Source: Symsagittifera roscoffensis (Eukaryota; Xenacoelomorpha; Acoela; Convolutidae). From it: a stretch of DNA of 41,671 nt. Positions 20,061 through 32,368 of the stretch are shown one piece after another (the stretch's first letter is position 1; every line of letters begins with the position of its first letter). Position numbers and translations under genes: made by a program. The stretch is taken from positions 18,046,143-18,087,813 of the forward strand of contig NC_087063.1 of assembly GCF_963678635.1 (NCBI RefSeq), written 5' to 3'. The notes beneath the pieces were generated by a model. It searched no databases and had not been told where the DNA came from. It saw nothing but the letters and a program-made list of their open reading frames with translations.

Positions 20061-22201
20061 TTCACCTTTTGAAGATATTTTCATGGAACAAACATTTTCT
20101 CAAACTTCATGATGAAAAAGCACTTGAACAAACTAGTTCAAACTCAGCCAATCAGAAGCTTTTCCGAATTATCACCTCATTTTTAACACGACTTCTCTAG
20201 CCGACAAATAACCACCCTCAAGCCAATCTCTACCTATAACTAAAAGACCTCCAGGTCAAAAATAAGCAAACCGATGAACATTGACACCTGAAATAAACAA
20301 AGTTTCAATATTACAACTCTTCCCTATCAAGTAGTACAAAGATCAACAATATTGTCCCAACTTAGACCTCAAAAGCCTCTCATGCAAAAAAATTAAATTA
20401 GCCTAAAGAAGAAAATGAACATCATGATCAATTAGCCTAATGTACGAAAATCTCTCAGATACCTCCAATCATCCACTAAATAGCAACAAAACCAAGAAGA
20501 CACTTAGGAGCCCTCCAAACTTCCCCTTTTCAAAAATTGCCAAAATCCAATCCACTTGTGAAAAAATCAAAAAAAATTCGACCACACCTAATTTTTGCCT
20601 CGAAAAATAAAAAATAATTCGACGAAGAAATCACTTCGTCAAATATTCTTTTCTCAAACAATTTGCAATTTTCATAACATACTTTCAAATCTTTTTTCAA
20701 TTCTTTCCAATTTTTTCAAATCTGGTTTAATTTTTATATCCGACATTTCATATCCGACATTTTCTGCAACTTTGTCATCATTTACTATTCCCTAGCCCAA
20801 ATCTACGAAAATTTTTTCAAAATCATTGACCACCTCATCAGGTACAATATTTCAAATCACTATCTAAATGTTCAAATATCTATTCAGTAGAACAGATGTT
20901 TTTCTTCTTTTTATAATATTTCTCACATATCTGATATCCCTGATAATGACAATATGGAAATGCAAAAAAAAGATATCGTAACCTCCGCATTAGCAACGAT
21001 ATTTTTAATAATTTTTTTTGAAGAATTTTCCAATAAACATAAAATTTCTTCTTAAATAAAAAATTTTCGAAAATTTTTCCAAAATTGCTAATCAACAACC
21101 CCCACGTCAGTCCCCACCAACAACGTCTCAAGAACCTCCAACCACACCATCGAACACACAAACAAATAATCCTCATTCTTCAACACGCATCTCCTTTCAA
21201 GACAATCCATATGCATTTGATGAAAGACACGCACCATTATCCAAACTATTAGAGCCAGTACTTCGCCAAGCATCACTGAGCGAACCACAATACGAACCAG
21301 TATATAAAATATACCTCCCTCTCCAACAAAATCTTAATAGAGCAAGACATCAAAGTCAAAACCAAAACACACCTAGAATTAAATCGACAAACTATTCATC
21401 CAAGACGAAATAGAAACTTACAAAACCCCAGAGTTCAATTCAACATACCTCATTCATCAACAACAAATCCCGTAAACCTTTCTAGCAGTACAATTCAAAG
21501 TACCCCACATACTCCACAAAATACATCAAATATCCCAGCAGATTATTTAGGTTCAACTCTTACATCTGAACAAATCAGAGAAAACCCTTTTAATCCCCCA
21601 GCCACTACAGAACAACTCCCTTATTGTGTAACACATGTTCTTCCTCAAGGCGAACGAAACTTAGTGAATGATCCAATAGACGTTTCATCTGACACATCTT
21701 TATCACTGCCTCAAACTCTTTCACTCCCTTCAACATCTTCTTTAACTCCAATTTCACAAAGCCCTTTCCCTTCAAATTTTCCTACAAATCTCGATGCCAG
21801 ATATAGAGAAAACTCAACAAATAACATACAACTACGATAAGATTGGAATAGATTCGTAGCATTCCCTCTATTATTTGGACAACATCACGAAAGTCACAGA
21901 TTACACAACTGGACACTGAACAGATTACAATACCGACAAGACATTCACAAAAATATTCAAGAGCATAATATACAAATACTTACACAAGACAATTTCACGC
22001 TACATTTTGAAATCACATTAAAACTAAATGATATAATTCATCATCCCTTACCCCTACCCCCCCCCCCCCCTCGAATATAACAGCTCAACCTTTACGTCCC
22101 CCATTCATAACCACAGAAATCATCTACAAGTACGGTAGATACACAAAAAAGACAATTGGATATATCACTTTTTATAATCCATACTCAGGACTATCATACA
22201 C
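20061..22201 (+). other. Post-pol region with a transmembrane segment and low-complexity coding traces
   Basis: No intact gene. 20893-20976 encodes a strongly hydrophobic stretch followed by basic residues (FLLFIIFLTYLISLIM then WKCKKK), as at the C-terminus of a membrane glycoprotein. Downstream, about 21070-21400 and 21420-21840 are Pro/Ser/Thr/Gln-rich open stretches with occasional stops. A run of 14 C lies at 22057-22070. These look like remains of a third ORF of the retroelement, possibly an envelope tail; the order of parts is unusual and may reflect rearrangement. Confidence 0.35.
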
Positions 22202-23640
22202 ATGTATCTTCTAAAGATACTAATTTTTCAGACTGTTTTCTTTTTGAATTTTTCAAAACCAGATCACAACAATCCTTCTCCCCGAACAGAACCCCAGGGT
22301 TTACTAGTCACACACTATGACTGTGAAGAAAATGAACAAAAAAACATTACACAAATATGCAATAAATCAAGTCACTCAATTGTGAATCCGAACCACAATC
22401 AATCGAAACAACAAATGTAATAGCAACATTTTACTCAAAAGCACGAGCTACAACACTAACAGGATACAAAATCACAGCAACTTTTCCGAAAAGAAAGTAC
22501 ATTGTTCCCAAGTTTCAAACGGAAACAAAAAGATATTAGACCATGAATCTTTCTACCAAAGTAACATCGAAAGACTATTGCACCTCAGCCCTATAGAAAA
22601 AATAGAAAACCAGTACACTTCCAAGTTTTTCCAGACTCCGCACATCAAGCTGAACTTGAAAAATACCAAGGTCATATAAGACTAGATAACGAATTCCCAT
22701 TTCACGGAGCACATGGAAGAGTAACTTACAATCTCCATGATAAAAATTGGATACCACACATTGAAATAAAAAACCCCTCAAATTGTAAAGCAGATAAAAA
22801 AATAAATTTTACCAAGAAATAACGTTTGTTGATTGGAAAGTACAACTTGAAAAGGTTTAACTCACACGCGATTTAAAAGATGACACTATAATTTATCAAG
22901 GAATCAGACTCCCTTGCAAAAACGACCAAGTATATTGCAATCCTACTACCCGCACACAAGCAACAATCGTTTGGTTCCCCGAAGATAGCTGTACCACATT
23001 TCAAGTAGCATAAATACTCGCTAGAATGATAAAATTTCACCAAAAACTTTTTATTGAATCAATCCTGTTTGAAGATGTAAGCCCTGATCAACTTAGACAT
23101 AGTAATTAAAAATTTAGAAACATCCATAATATCGAAATAAAATTGACACGTTTCCAAATATACCCAGAAACGGAACTTGCGCGTAAATACAACAAACCAC
23201 TTTACAAAACACAATATTCAGAAATTCTTGTCGAATACGAAGACAATTTCGACATGAATACAGGAAAATAATAATACATCCAATGTCTACATCTCACTCA
23301 ACCACTGACAAAAACTCATATGTCTCAGTAAAAGTTCAAAAGAACACAGGAAGAGTTGGCGGAAATTTAAAACCACAAGACACAGACAGTACACGTTTAC
23401 AAGAACTATCATTTATGAACAACACTCATTTTGGCGCAATCCAATATGACATACATTTACACATGAAATTAGACCACACAATAAGTAGAATTTTTCAAGA
23501 AATGTCTTTGACAGAACTTGAAACACTTTATCAATTATGCGAATTTGAACGCACGCAGATTTTACAATCACTTGCACTAGCAGTACTTATAATCCACCAC
23601 GTTTGTCAATCATCCACTTCATACTAATACCAAAGAATTC
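22202..23640 (+). pseudogene. Env-like ORF remains of the retroelement
   Basis: The stretch opens (22202-22250) with a hydrophobic leader, followed by a Cys- and Asn-rich ectodomain-like segment. Stops interrupt 22420-23280. From 23283 to 23627 a clean 114-codon frame contains a GRVGGN motif and a helix-rich, heptad-like stretch (residues about 50-105), as in membrane-fusion glycoproteins of errantivirus-like gypsy elements. The assignment rests on position after integrase, leader and helical region. It is broken and incomplete, with no matching membrane anchor directly downstream. Confidence 0.4.
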
Positions 23641-23789
23641 CTCCAAATATGTCTACCTTTTTTCCCTCAATATACGTATTTCCATTCAGACCTCAATGAT
23701 GAAAAACCCAATTATGGACATCCCAACACTTACATGGACATCTTATTACCACTTTACTAATCCACTATCATTGCCATTTTATAACACTC

Positions 23790-24719
23790 CTTAAGATAAT
23801 GAAGTATGCAGCACCCAACTCTATCTCCTAACAACAGCACTGACCCCAAATCAATTTACGCAAATAGGCTACAGACAATCACTAACCAAATTCACTGCAC
23901 CTAGAGCTAACAATTTTTCTATAGATTATTACGATCATAACATCATTCGACCTAAAGAAGACCTCTTTCTAAATAACGATCCATTTGATAACCCCCAACT
24001 AACTGAAAAGTTTTTCATCAAGACCCATACATCTTCACTTTCAACATCTTAAATAAAAAGTATGACAACGATATCTCAGCAGCACTACGAAATTTTCATG
24101 CTTATGATTCTTAATTTAACCACTTTTCACTAACCTTTCATTTCCTCACACCCAAAGAACGTGATTTGCACTGTTCACACGAAATCATGTTACGAACTAA
24201 TCAAACACACACATACACTTACTACAAGTTCATTCAACACCATTACACTCTCAATACACCAGCACGACAACCTCGCCATCGAAATCATTTTTTTAACTCT
24301 AAATACACATCACCACTTTTTCTTAACTTCACCTATTGTATTAAAGACACTAACTTACAAGGCACCCTCCGAAATTATGACCCCATCACCTAGATGTATA
24401 TCTTCTGTCCCATAATCAAACTCCTAAATAAAGACGAATCCCGCCCACAATTTGTCCCTCACGAATTCCTCCAGCTCGTTGAAGTCCCAATCCTAGAATT
24501 TAAATATAACACTCGCTATAACCACAAATTATATAACCTCTTTCAAAATACACCGTAAGAACAATCACCTCACACTGAAGAGCACGAAATCATTAAAGGA
24601 CTCGAATTGCTTTGGCCACTTCTACAAACTAAACACATCATTCGTTTGCTAGCTGAACTACTAACCTCATCTGATATCATCCACGATGTTTTTCCCCATG
24701 GTTTCTTCAACGACGATTA
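23790..24719 (+). pseudogene. Unknown ORF remains at the 3' end of the retroelement
   Basis: Several protein-like segments follow in shifting frames: 23800-24050 (LYLLTTALTPNQFTQIGYRQ and onward), 24110-24393 and 24390-24719, the last ending at a TAG. Amino-acid usage is biased to Asn, His and Thr as in the rest of this element. I do not recognise the product. It could be an extra ORF beyond env or the start of another element. Confidence 0.3.
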
Positions 24720-27440
24720 GGTAATTTGAAATCAATATTAAACTAATAAATTCAAACAACACTAACCATTATTATTCAAGGTTTTCTTCTTTCTTCATAG
24801 GCATTATCATCAATCATCTACAAAACAAAAAGCAAAATAAAAAACAGAAACTTTTTATTAACTCATAAATTTCTATTAACCTATCCAACAATTGAACCAA
24901 TAAAATTTTCCCATACAAAGCAGTAAATAAATATATAGATTTTTTCCCCAACGCAGTAAATATTCATACAATTGAAAATAAAATAATAATTTCAACCCCC
25001 AAATTAAGCAGTAAACTTCATAATTTTCAAGTATTAAATGAATACAAATTGTTCATAAATTGCAAATGGCAGTACTAACCTTTTTACAGACGCTTCTTTG
25101 TATACTCTCGCCCATAAATTTTATCCAAGTTCGCATTGCTCGCCCACAAAGAATTGTTTAAAATAATGAATTTAAGTTTCAACTTTCACTGATAACAACT
25201 CTAACGAGCTTTAACACGTTTTAAATTTTCCTCTAACCCGGTTGGAAAGGAATTATATAACAATCCAAACTAACGAACGCAAGCTTACTAAACACCATAA
25301 ACCACATACTAACAGCATTACCAAGAAAAGAAAACCCACAATACTCAAATTCTATTAACACCAGCTTAGAATTAGATAAATTACTCTTTTGAAGACTACT
25401 TTTAAGGCTGAACACAAAAAAACAAAATACCAAAAAGTCGAAAGACAAATCCAAAACAAATATTTTGATTTTTGAAGAAAAGACAAAACTAAGACAACAA
25501 AAGAAAACAGTAGTAATAAAAAAAGGCCAGAAAGGTTGAACACAAACAGGACCCTCCAAAAAAGAGAGCACGAATTTTTACTCCCACGTCTAGCCTAACC
25601 CACCAGAAGAGGACGTCTTGAGCATGCTTTATAGCCGGCCTCACCCACCGTGCTACATCCACGCTTTGTGACACCCACGACACTATTTTTGCGGGAGTTA
25701 CTCAAGTGTGAGCAGCTCTTAAAAACAACCGAACTAAATAATAACGCTTTTGCGATAAAAACTAGTGCAAGATCATGACTAAAAAACAAGATAAACGAAG
25801 ATTTATGAATGTAAATAATACAATGCAATATATAGATATTATACAGCCCAAAGACGAGCAGCAAGGAACTTGACAACCCAATCACACTCCAACAACGGAA
25901 TGGCAAACCCACCTGACTAGCTGTCTACAATCACTACACTCAATGGATTTGAAGTACGACAGCAAACGAAACCCATTGCAATCAGAACAATGAAGATCTC
26001 GATGTTCAAGTATACGTACAGATCCAAGTCACCAGGCACTGCATCCAAAGCCGGACTACATGCCGTTTTCAGACGAGATTGAGAATAGCAATGTTCCTAT
26101 CTACCAGGTCAACACTCATAACAACTGATCAGAATCATGATACGATCTCCCAAAACGACCGTGATGATAAATCTTCTTCCAAACCAGAAAAAAGATTATG
26201 CTCGCAACCTCTAAAGAAAATCACCACCATCCATCCTCCACTGGAAAAAAGAACATTGAAAAACTAAAACTGTCTAAACCCCGGATGGGTGGAACCAGAT
26301 CTTAACTAGTATTTATCATTGGTTATTATGATGATATTTTATCTCTATAAAATATTAAATACTAACCAATCATACTCCATCAAACTAACAACCTATTTAT
26401 TTGTAAAGTGTTGAAACTCTTTGTAGTTTCAACACCAGAACAATTTGAATTAAACTTAGAATACAGTTGTTCTCATTCTGGAACTAACTCGCGCAAACCG
26501 GAGTACACTAAATCTATTGATACTAGGAGATATAAGAGTAAGATTAAGATTGGTATTAGACTAAGAAGTTGCACGAATCTATCCGGCCGAAAATAAGATA
26601 GCGTGACGAGCAGACGGTGTACACTATCTGAAATTACTCTATGAGTACAGTTCATAGTATATATTTCAAATTCCGGGTTGACTTCATTTCGTTATTGCAA
26701 CTAATTTATTTGTTGCTTAGCAAATAGCTTCTTGCAACCTGTTGCGATGCTAGACTTTTCATTTTTTCTTCTTGTTTTTCTATGAAAGCTACTTTTGTTT
26801 TGAAGTTTTTAAATGTTTGTGCCTATTTTTGCTATTTGCAAGAATTGAGCAAAGAAAAAATTGTTATTTACATTTTAACTTTTTCATTTTAATTCATTTC
26901 TGAAAAAAGTATTAAAGTCGTTAATTCTATGATTTCAAAGACCATTTAATTAGTAATTTTTGATAAAGTTTTTATATACACCATTTGAAAGATATCAATG
27001 TCCTGCGCACAAGAACAAAAAAAAATTACGTGCCATCAATTTAACAGAGCTCTGGTGATTCGCAAAGTGCCATTGTGCATTTGATTTTGTTCTCTAAAGG
27101 CAAAACTTTTGATGATGTCAGGATTCATTAATTCGACCATTGAAAGTGGGAAGCAACTTTGTGTTTGGGTGTGTCTTAGCTTTTTTCTTTTCTACCCTTT
27201 GTTTTCCAGGCAAAATCATGCACCACAAAATAATAGTCGAAAGGAGTCGAGTGATATATCGTATGAAAGCCATCTCAGTCGTGATTTGAATCTTATTAGG
27301 AACCTACCAAAAAATGTCCGCTGTGCAGAAAAAATCGCCTTAAAAAATCTTCTTTTGATCAAATTTTGACCAAATTAAGTAGGTGAGCAGATTTTTATCA
27401 CGCAAAGAATACATGAAAACAGTTTTCTCGACTACTATCT
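24720..27440. other. No supported gene; possible remains of a 3' LTR
   Basis: AT-rich sequence. Minus-strand open frames at 25233-25912 have low-complexity Phe/Leu/Ser content and are reverse readings of A-rich DNA. 26280-26660 has features that would fit an LTR (TCTATAAAATATTAA near 26343, a short inverted repeat GTTGAAACTC..AGTTTCAAC at 26410-26435), but without the other LTR in the window this cannot be confirmed. Confidence 0.3.
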
Positions 27441-27444
27441 TGTT

Positions 27445-28020
27445 TTGAAGCTTCTTTTACCATATTACAGAGAAAAAATGTCCTTAAACAACAAAAATAT
27501 AAAAGAAAAACATTTGAACAAAAAAAATATATTGATTATTTTTTCAGGTTTGTTTTTCAATTATCTTTGGATAAAAACCGTTGTCAGATATCCGTTTTTT
27601 ACTCTATGCATCGACCTTTTTTTATGCTTTCGATCAGATCCTCTCATAGCCGAACGAAAAAAATGCATAGCAATTAGCAAAAAAGTTTGCTACAAAAACA
27701 ATTTGTCCGAACTTTGCGTGCTACTTGCACAGCAACCGGCTACCCTTGTTTCTTTCAAATTGCATCAAAATGCTGGGCCAGAAATTTATAAGATTGGCCA
27801 AACCTTTTTGTGTTTTAGATACCATGCGGGGCGATGATCTCCCAATATATCTGAAAAAAGAAGGAGCTGGCCTAACGCTGGCTAAATTTTTAAATTTTTT
27901 TAACTCAAAAGATACCTATATTGAACTGAAGCAAGGTACGAAAGGTATCTTTAACTATTCCCCCACCCTTTTGCAAAAAGGGGGAAATTTGTCACTGAAT
28001 ACATATTTCTCAAATGCCTA
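27445..28020 (+). pseudogene. Possible broken coding fragment, unknown
   Basis: An open frame to 27837 has protein-like sequence from about 27640 (DPLIAERKKCIAISKKVC, then LAQQPATLVSFKLHQNAG). In the next frame it seems to continue from about 27825 (DDLPIYLKKEGAGLTLAKFL). The junction near 27835 needs a one-base shift. T-rich CAG acceptors precede 27549 and 27641, so exons are possible. No family recognised. Confidence 0.25.
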
Positions 28021-28783
28021 ACCATTTAAACATTTTTTTTATAGGGCTGGAAGTTCGTTAGAAGTTACCAACTGGGGAAAAAAGAGACTCGGTAATAGGT
28101 CTGCTAGTCCCTAAAATCTCAAATTGCTTCGTTTTTAATAACAGCTGTAAAAAGTGGGGCATAAAACAATGAAAAGAATCAATAATTCAAATTTTGATCA
28201 ATTTTTTTTCACCATTAAAATATCTGGGAGAAGCTAAAAAGGGTCGTTCATTCTTTTAATGGCAAATCATCAATATCTTCATTGTCTTTCATCCAAGGTT
28301 GCCATATAACCACCAATGAAAACCTCATCAAAAATTTTTATAAGATATTCTCAAATATTGTGGGAGAAAATATTACTCATTCAATTTCCATAGATGCAAG
28401 TTGTATGACAAGAGGTTTTTGAGTAAAACAGTGAAATTTCAAATTGAGTACAAATACTTGTTCCGATGATTTCACTAACTGAAGAAAAAATTCCAAAGGG
28501 TAGGTTGTGTTTCTTCCTCCTTAATTGATGTCTCGAGAAAGTGAGACGGGTACCTCAAGTGGGGTATGAGACTAAATCCTTTTCAGCCGAAATTTGAAAT
28601 CTGCGGAAAACTGGTCGGTATTTAGATTGAATGGAAGTGTCCGGTTTTTGACTGATTGGAAAAAGGTCGGTTTTCAGACTTAATGCAAAAGTTCGGCTTT
28701 CAGACAGAAAGGAACTCATTGATCATGAAATCAGTTTGGAATGTGTCTTACTGAACTAATTCTTGAATAATTCTTGGACTTAG
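28021..28783. other. Gene-free region before the second LTR element
   Basis: No coding sequence supported. Its one feature is the 26-bp minisatellite at 28612-28715, listed separately. Confidence 0.45.
28612..28715. repeat. 26-bp minisatellite, four degenerate copies
   Basis: Four consecutive units (starts 28612, 28638, 28664 and 28690) follow the pattern GGTCGGTTTTCAGACTGAAT plus GGAAAA, each with several substitutions and no length change. Confidence 0.7.
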
Positions 28784-29387
28784 TGTGGTACTGTGTAGTA
28801 CTGTTGCCACAGTGACCTTGGAGAATAAGTGGTATTAATATTCTGTTATGTATTGTTATTATTACTCAAGGCCATTTATGCAGGCCGAACGCAACAGTCA
28901 TTTGGACGGTTGCTATCTAGAGAGACATATAAAAAGATAAACATGTTCTCTAAACAAAAACCAAGTTTCACAAAGAGTTAAATTACAATCTATTACTCTT
29001 CTGTTTTATCACTAACTAACACCCATAGCATAGGAGTATCACACTTAGGTAGCTATTTTAGCTTTTACTGTCACTCATTTGTGCAGATTTCACCTAATTC
29101 ACTCACCCTCAGCAAAAACTCAAAAAATGCCAGAAACTTAGAGTTTGACTTTGGTTTTGATCTTTTTTAATGCATCAGTGTGGTTGGAACTGCTGTCCTA
29201 TTTGCTCAGCAACCGGCAACTTAATTCTAAAATTTAATTTGGAAAACAAATTCAAGAACATTCCAGAAGCACAAAATGTTTCAAAAATATAATAATTCAT
29301 CCTAGGTTGTTTGCGTTCAGCGGGAAGCCTAAGCTGCGAGCTTCAGAGAAAAAAATCTGCGAAAGCTGAAAATAATACAAAAACCCA
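28784..29387 (+). repeat. 5' LTR of the second gypsy element
   Basis: Starts TGTGGTACTG and ends ...AAAACCCA, giving TG...CA ends. TATAAAAA at 28928-28935 is a probable promoter TATA box. It matches 35215-35818 over the full 604 bp with nine substitutions and no indel. Confidence 0.95.
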
Positions 29388-29393
29388 CATTGT

Positions 29394-29410
29394 TGGAACC
29401 GTTACCTAGG
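29394..29410 (+). promoter_or_regulatory. Candidate primer binding site
   Basis: TGGAACCGTTACCTAGG starts 6 bases past the 5' LTR. It begins with TGG as expected for pairing with the CCA end of a tRNA. The tRNA was not identified. Confidence 0.4.
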
Positions 29411-30297
29411 CCGGAGACTCCACGAGAAAATGAGAATGCACAGGCGATTACTGAGAGAGAGGCCAGAACCCAACTCGCACGGGACAGAATTATTCTGGAA
29501 AACGATGAAGAAGAGCTAGAGGACCAAAGGTTGGACACAACGTATATTATAATGAAGTACAAAAAAGGGTAGCCTCTAGATTATTTCTAGCGTTGGCAAC
29601 AGAATGGAAAAAGAAATTTGTACAAAAAAATCCGCATGTGGAAGTTTCAAAGTTAGAATTTTGAGAGATGGTTGCATTGGCAAAGATTGCATTTGACAAA
29701 ACACAAAGCGTTACGTATGAGCGTTATAAACTGTTTAATAGAGCTCAAGAAACAGGCGAAACATTAGAGGCCTTTCATGCAACATTAACTGCCCAAGCAG
29801 TCACAGCGGAGTTAGGAACACTCGAACTAGTGCGTGATTTATTCATATCGAAAATGAAAAATGTGGTATTGCAGGACACATTAACATTTGAAACATTCTC
29901 ACCAGAGGAAGTACTGCAGAGGGCATTGAAGTTTGAACAGAGTAAACAGACAACTCAGGCATTTCAAAAAGTGAACTCACTGAATGCAAAAGCAGGTCAA
30001 GTTCACGGAACAATGAAAACAAAGCAAGAACCAATCATGAATATTGGTAAAAAGAATGACAATTACAGGAGACAATCGAGCAATACGTACAAAAAGAAAT
30101 CATACTCGGATAAAAGAGAGGGGAGAAATCCTATAGATTCGAAAACGTGTACTCGATGTGGTCGTTTATTTGGAGAAGGACATCTGAAGAAATGTCCCGC
30201 CATGGGAAAAAAATGTAAAAATTGTTCTAAACCAAATCATTTTGCAAAAATGTGTAAGTCGCAACAAGTAAACGAGATTGCGGAAAAAATCATCTAG
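29411..30297 (+). pseudogene. gag: gag of the second gypsy element, broken at the 5' end
   Basis: The nucleocapsid-bearing part is open from an ATG at 29668 to 30297 (209 codons). Upstream, related sequence from about 29420 is cut off by a frameshift near 29570 and a TGA just before the ATG. Residues 1-110 fit a capsid-like helical region (ETGETLEAFHATLTAQA ... FSPEEVLQRALKFEQ). The end has two zinc knuckles between 30148 and 30255; the second, CKNCSKPNHFAKMC, is a canonical CX2CX4HX4C. Gag forms the particle and binds RNA. It overlaps the protease frame by 20 bp at an A6 run. Confidence 0.82.
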
Positions 30298-30913
30298 CTC
30301 AGATGAAGAGTGTAATTTGATTCAATCATTTGACTCGTGTGATGAGTTTGAAATAATGGCTATCGAATCTGAGTTGTCGTCGTTGGAACAGATAGACGAA
30401 TACATAAAACAGCAAGCGAATAGAAAACAAGAAACCAGGGACAGCGGTAAAGACATACAGAAGGTCGATATTCGCAGGAACACCCGATCGCAACAAATAA
30501 GGTCATTGAAAGCTTTGGTGAGAATAGATAATCAAATCATAAATATGACTATTGATACCGGAAGTCCAGTATCGTTTCTTAATTGGGCAACCGCAAAGCA
30601 AATCTTAGAGACTTCGAAATATACGAAGTTCACTCCAAGGGAGAATCTAAATTTGACTGCTCATTTTGTGGACTACAATAAACAGCCAATTAATATACTG
30701 GGCTCAATCACCACAACCATCCGTTCGGCAGGGTGGGAAGTAGTGGGAGCATCGTTCTTGATCACAGAAAGACGCACGAGATGTATATTGGGGCTGGATT
30801 TACAGAGCAAAGTGGGGATTCACACAACACAGAAGTTGGCACCTAAAGACAAGACGAGGTTTGATGTACTACTGTGCGAACAGTCAGAAGGTTGGAAAAA
30901 TAAAATTTTATAG
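30278..30913 (+). CDS. Aspartic protease region of pol
   Basis: A 211-codon frame in +1 relation to gag. The first half is acidic. The catalytic motif is DTGS (codons at 30554-30565) inside MTIDTGSPVSFLNW, and a later ILGLDLQ is the usual hydrophobic partner of retropepsins. It cleaves the polyprotein. No start of its own is likely; it should be made by frameshifting from gag at GGAAAAAATC. It overlaps the RT frame by 53 bp with a change of frame, which is probably a lesion. Confidence 0.78.
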   Translation: MRKKSSSSDEECNLIQSFDSCDEFEIMAIESELSSLEQIDEYIKQQANRKQETRDSGKDIQKVDIRRNTRSQQIRSLKALVRIDNQIINMTIDTGSPVSFLNWATAKQILETSKYTKFTPRENLNLTAHFVDYNKQPINILGSITTTIRSAGWEVVGASFLITERRTRCILGLDLQSKVGIHTTQKLAPKDKTRFDVLLCEQSEGWKNKIL

Positions 30914-31690
30914 TAAATTTAAAAACCTTTTTGATCGTCAGGGGTGTTCGAAGAATCATGTTTTCAGTACAAAGTTCAAGTATTCACTTTGTCCATTACA
31001 AGAAAAAGGGAGAAGAATTCCAATGCACATACAGGAGAAGGTGTATGAGGAAATGGAAAAGCTGTTAAAAGAAGGGCATATAAAACGTCTGGACAAATGT
31101 ACTAGTGATTGTTTTATAGCGCCTATTGTAATAACAGTGAAAAAAGATGATTCCATAAAATTGGTCCTGGATGCAAAACCCATAAACAGACAATTATTCA
31201 AAAATAAATATCAAATGCCTAATGTTGATGAATTACTGGATGGGGTAAGCCAAATAGTCACAGCAAATACGAACGGCACGCTGTCGTTCTCAGTACTAGA
31301 TTTGAAGTACGCGTACAGTCAACGCAAACTGACTGCAGAGACAGCTAAACAATGTAATTTTAATATCATAGGAGGACAAGCTACTGGAACATACAGATTT
31401 CTGACCGGATTCTATGGCCTGGCAGACATGCCGGCGGAGTTTCAAAAGGCTATGGATAGAACGTAAATCATGCCGAAAATACATTCTGTTTCCTGGATGA
31501 CATACTCGTTGTGTCTAAAGGAAGTGAAAAAGAACATGAAAAGTTGATTATGAACGTACTGGAAAAATTAGACATAGAAAACTTGGCACTAATTTGATCG
31601 AAATGTGAATTCTTTCAAAATGAAGTAAATTGGCTGGGACATAAGTTATCGCTGGATGGTATTTCACCAAAAATAACAAAAACTGAAGCG
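30861..31690 (+). pseudogene. Reverse transcriptase of the second gypsy element, broken
   Basis: 30861-31466 is open and holds the N-terminal two thirds of an RT (VKKDDSIKLVLDAKPIN, SVLDLKYAYSQ, FYGLADMPAEFQKAMD). A stop/frameshift at 31464 precedes the catalytic box FLDD at 31490-31501. Another TGA lies near 31597, then thumb sequence runs into RNase H. It copied the element's RNA into DNA. Confidence 0.85.
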
Positions 31691-31693
31691 ATA

Positions 31694-32356
31694 TTGAAGC
31701 TTAGTCCGCCAACATCTTTGAAACAACTCAGGTCAATTCTGGGTAGCATAAATCATTTGGCCAAATTCATACCCAACGCGGCTAATTTGACTGATAAATT
31801 GAGACCTCTACTGCGAGAAGAGAATGAGAAGAAAAAACTCAAAAGTTTGAAAATTCAGGTTAAAAAATTCGAATGGGAGGAAAAACATTCGGAGATATTC
31901 GAAGCGATAAAAGCAGCGGTTGCGATCATAACCAACATCCACTATTACGATCCTAAGTTGGCTACTAGGGTAAAATGTGACGCCAGCCACAGTGGGCTAG
32001 GTGCATCGTTGGAACAACAAAAAGTGGAGGGGGAGTGGATATCGATCGCATTCGCGTCGAGATATTTAAACACACAAGAAAAAAAATACTCCACAAATGA
32101 GTTGGAACTGCTAGCAGTAGTATGGTCGGTTGACCGATTTAAACACTATTTGTTAGGAAAAGAACTTGTGATAGCCACAGACCATAAAGCACTTGTTTCT
32201 GCCCTGGATGAAAATAGTTCAAATAAAACCTACCAATCTAGGCTAACCAGATGGGTAGACAGACTATTACCCTATCAATTTAAGGTTATTCATATACCAG
32301 GGAAAGATATAAAGATAGTAGATTATTTGTCTAGAGATCCGAAGGGTGAACCGTAG
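31694..32356 (+). CDS. RNase H and connection domain of pol
   Basis: Open for 220 codons. The connection (LRSILGSINHLAKFIP) is followed by the gypsy-type RNase H: CDASHSGLGASL with the first catalytic Asp, the NELELLAVVW Glu, ATDHKALV with the next Asp, and HIPGKDIKIVDYLSR near the end. A TAG at 32354 interrupts what is otherwise continuous pol. Confidence 0.85.
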   Translation: MKLSPPTSLKQLRSILGSINHLAKFIPNAANLTDKLRPLLREENEKKKLKSLKIQVKKFEWEEKHSEIFEAIKAAVAIITNIHYYDPKLATRVKCDASHSGLGASLEQQKVEGEWISIAFASRYLNTQEKKYSTNELELLAVVWSVDRFKHYLLGKELVIATDHKALVSALDENSSNKTYQSRLTRWVDRLLPYQFKVIHIPGKDIKIVDYLSRDPKGEP

Positions 32357-32368
32357 CCGGAATCAGTA

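Noticed and set aside
25233-25912. Minus-strand hydrophobic open frames
   Set aside because: They are Phe/Leu-rich readings of A-rich DNA with no domain or splice support.
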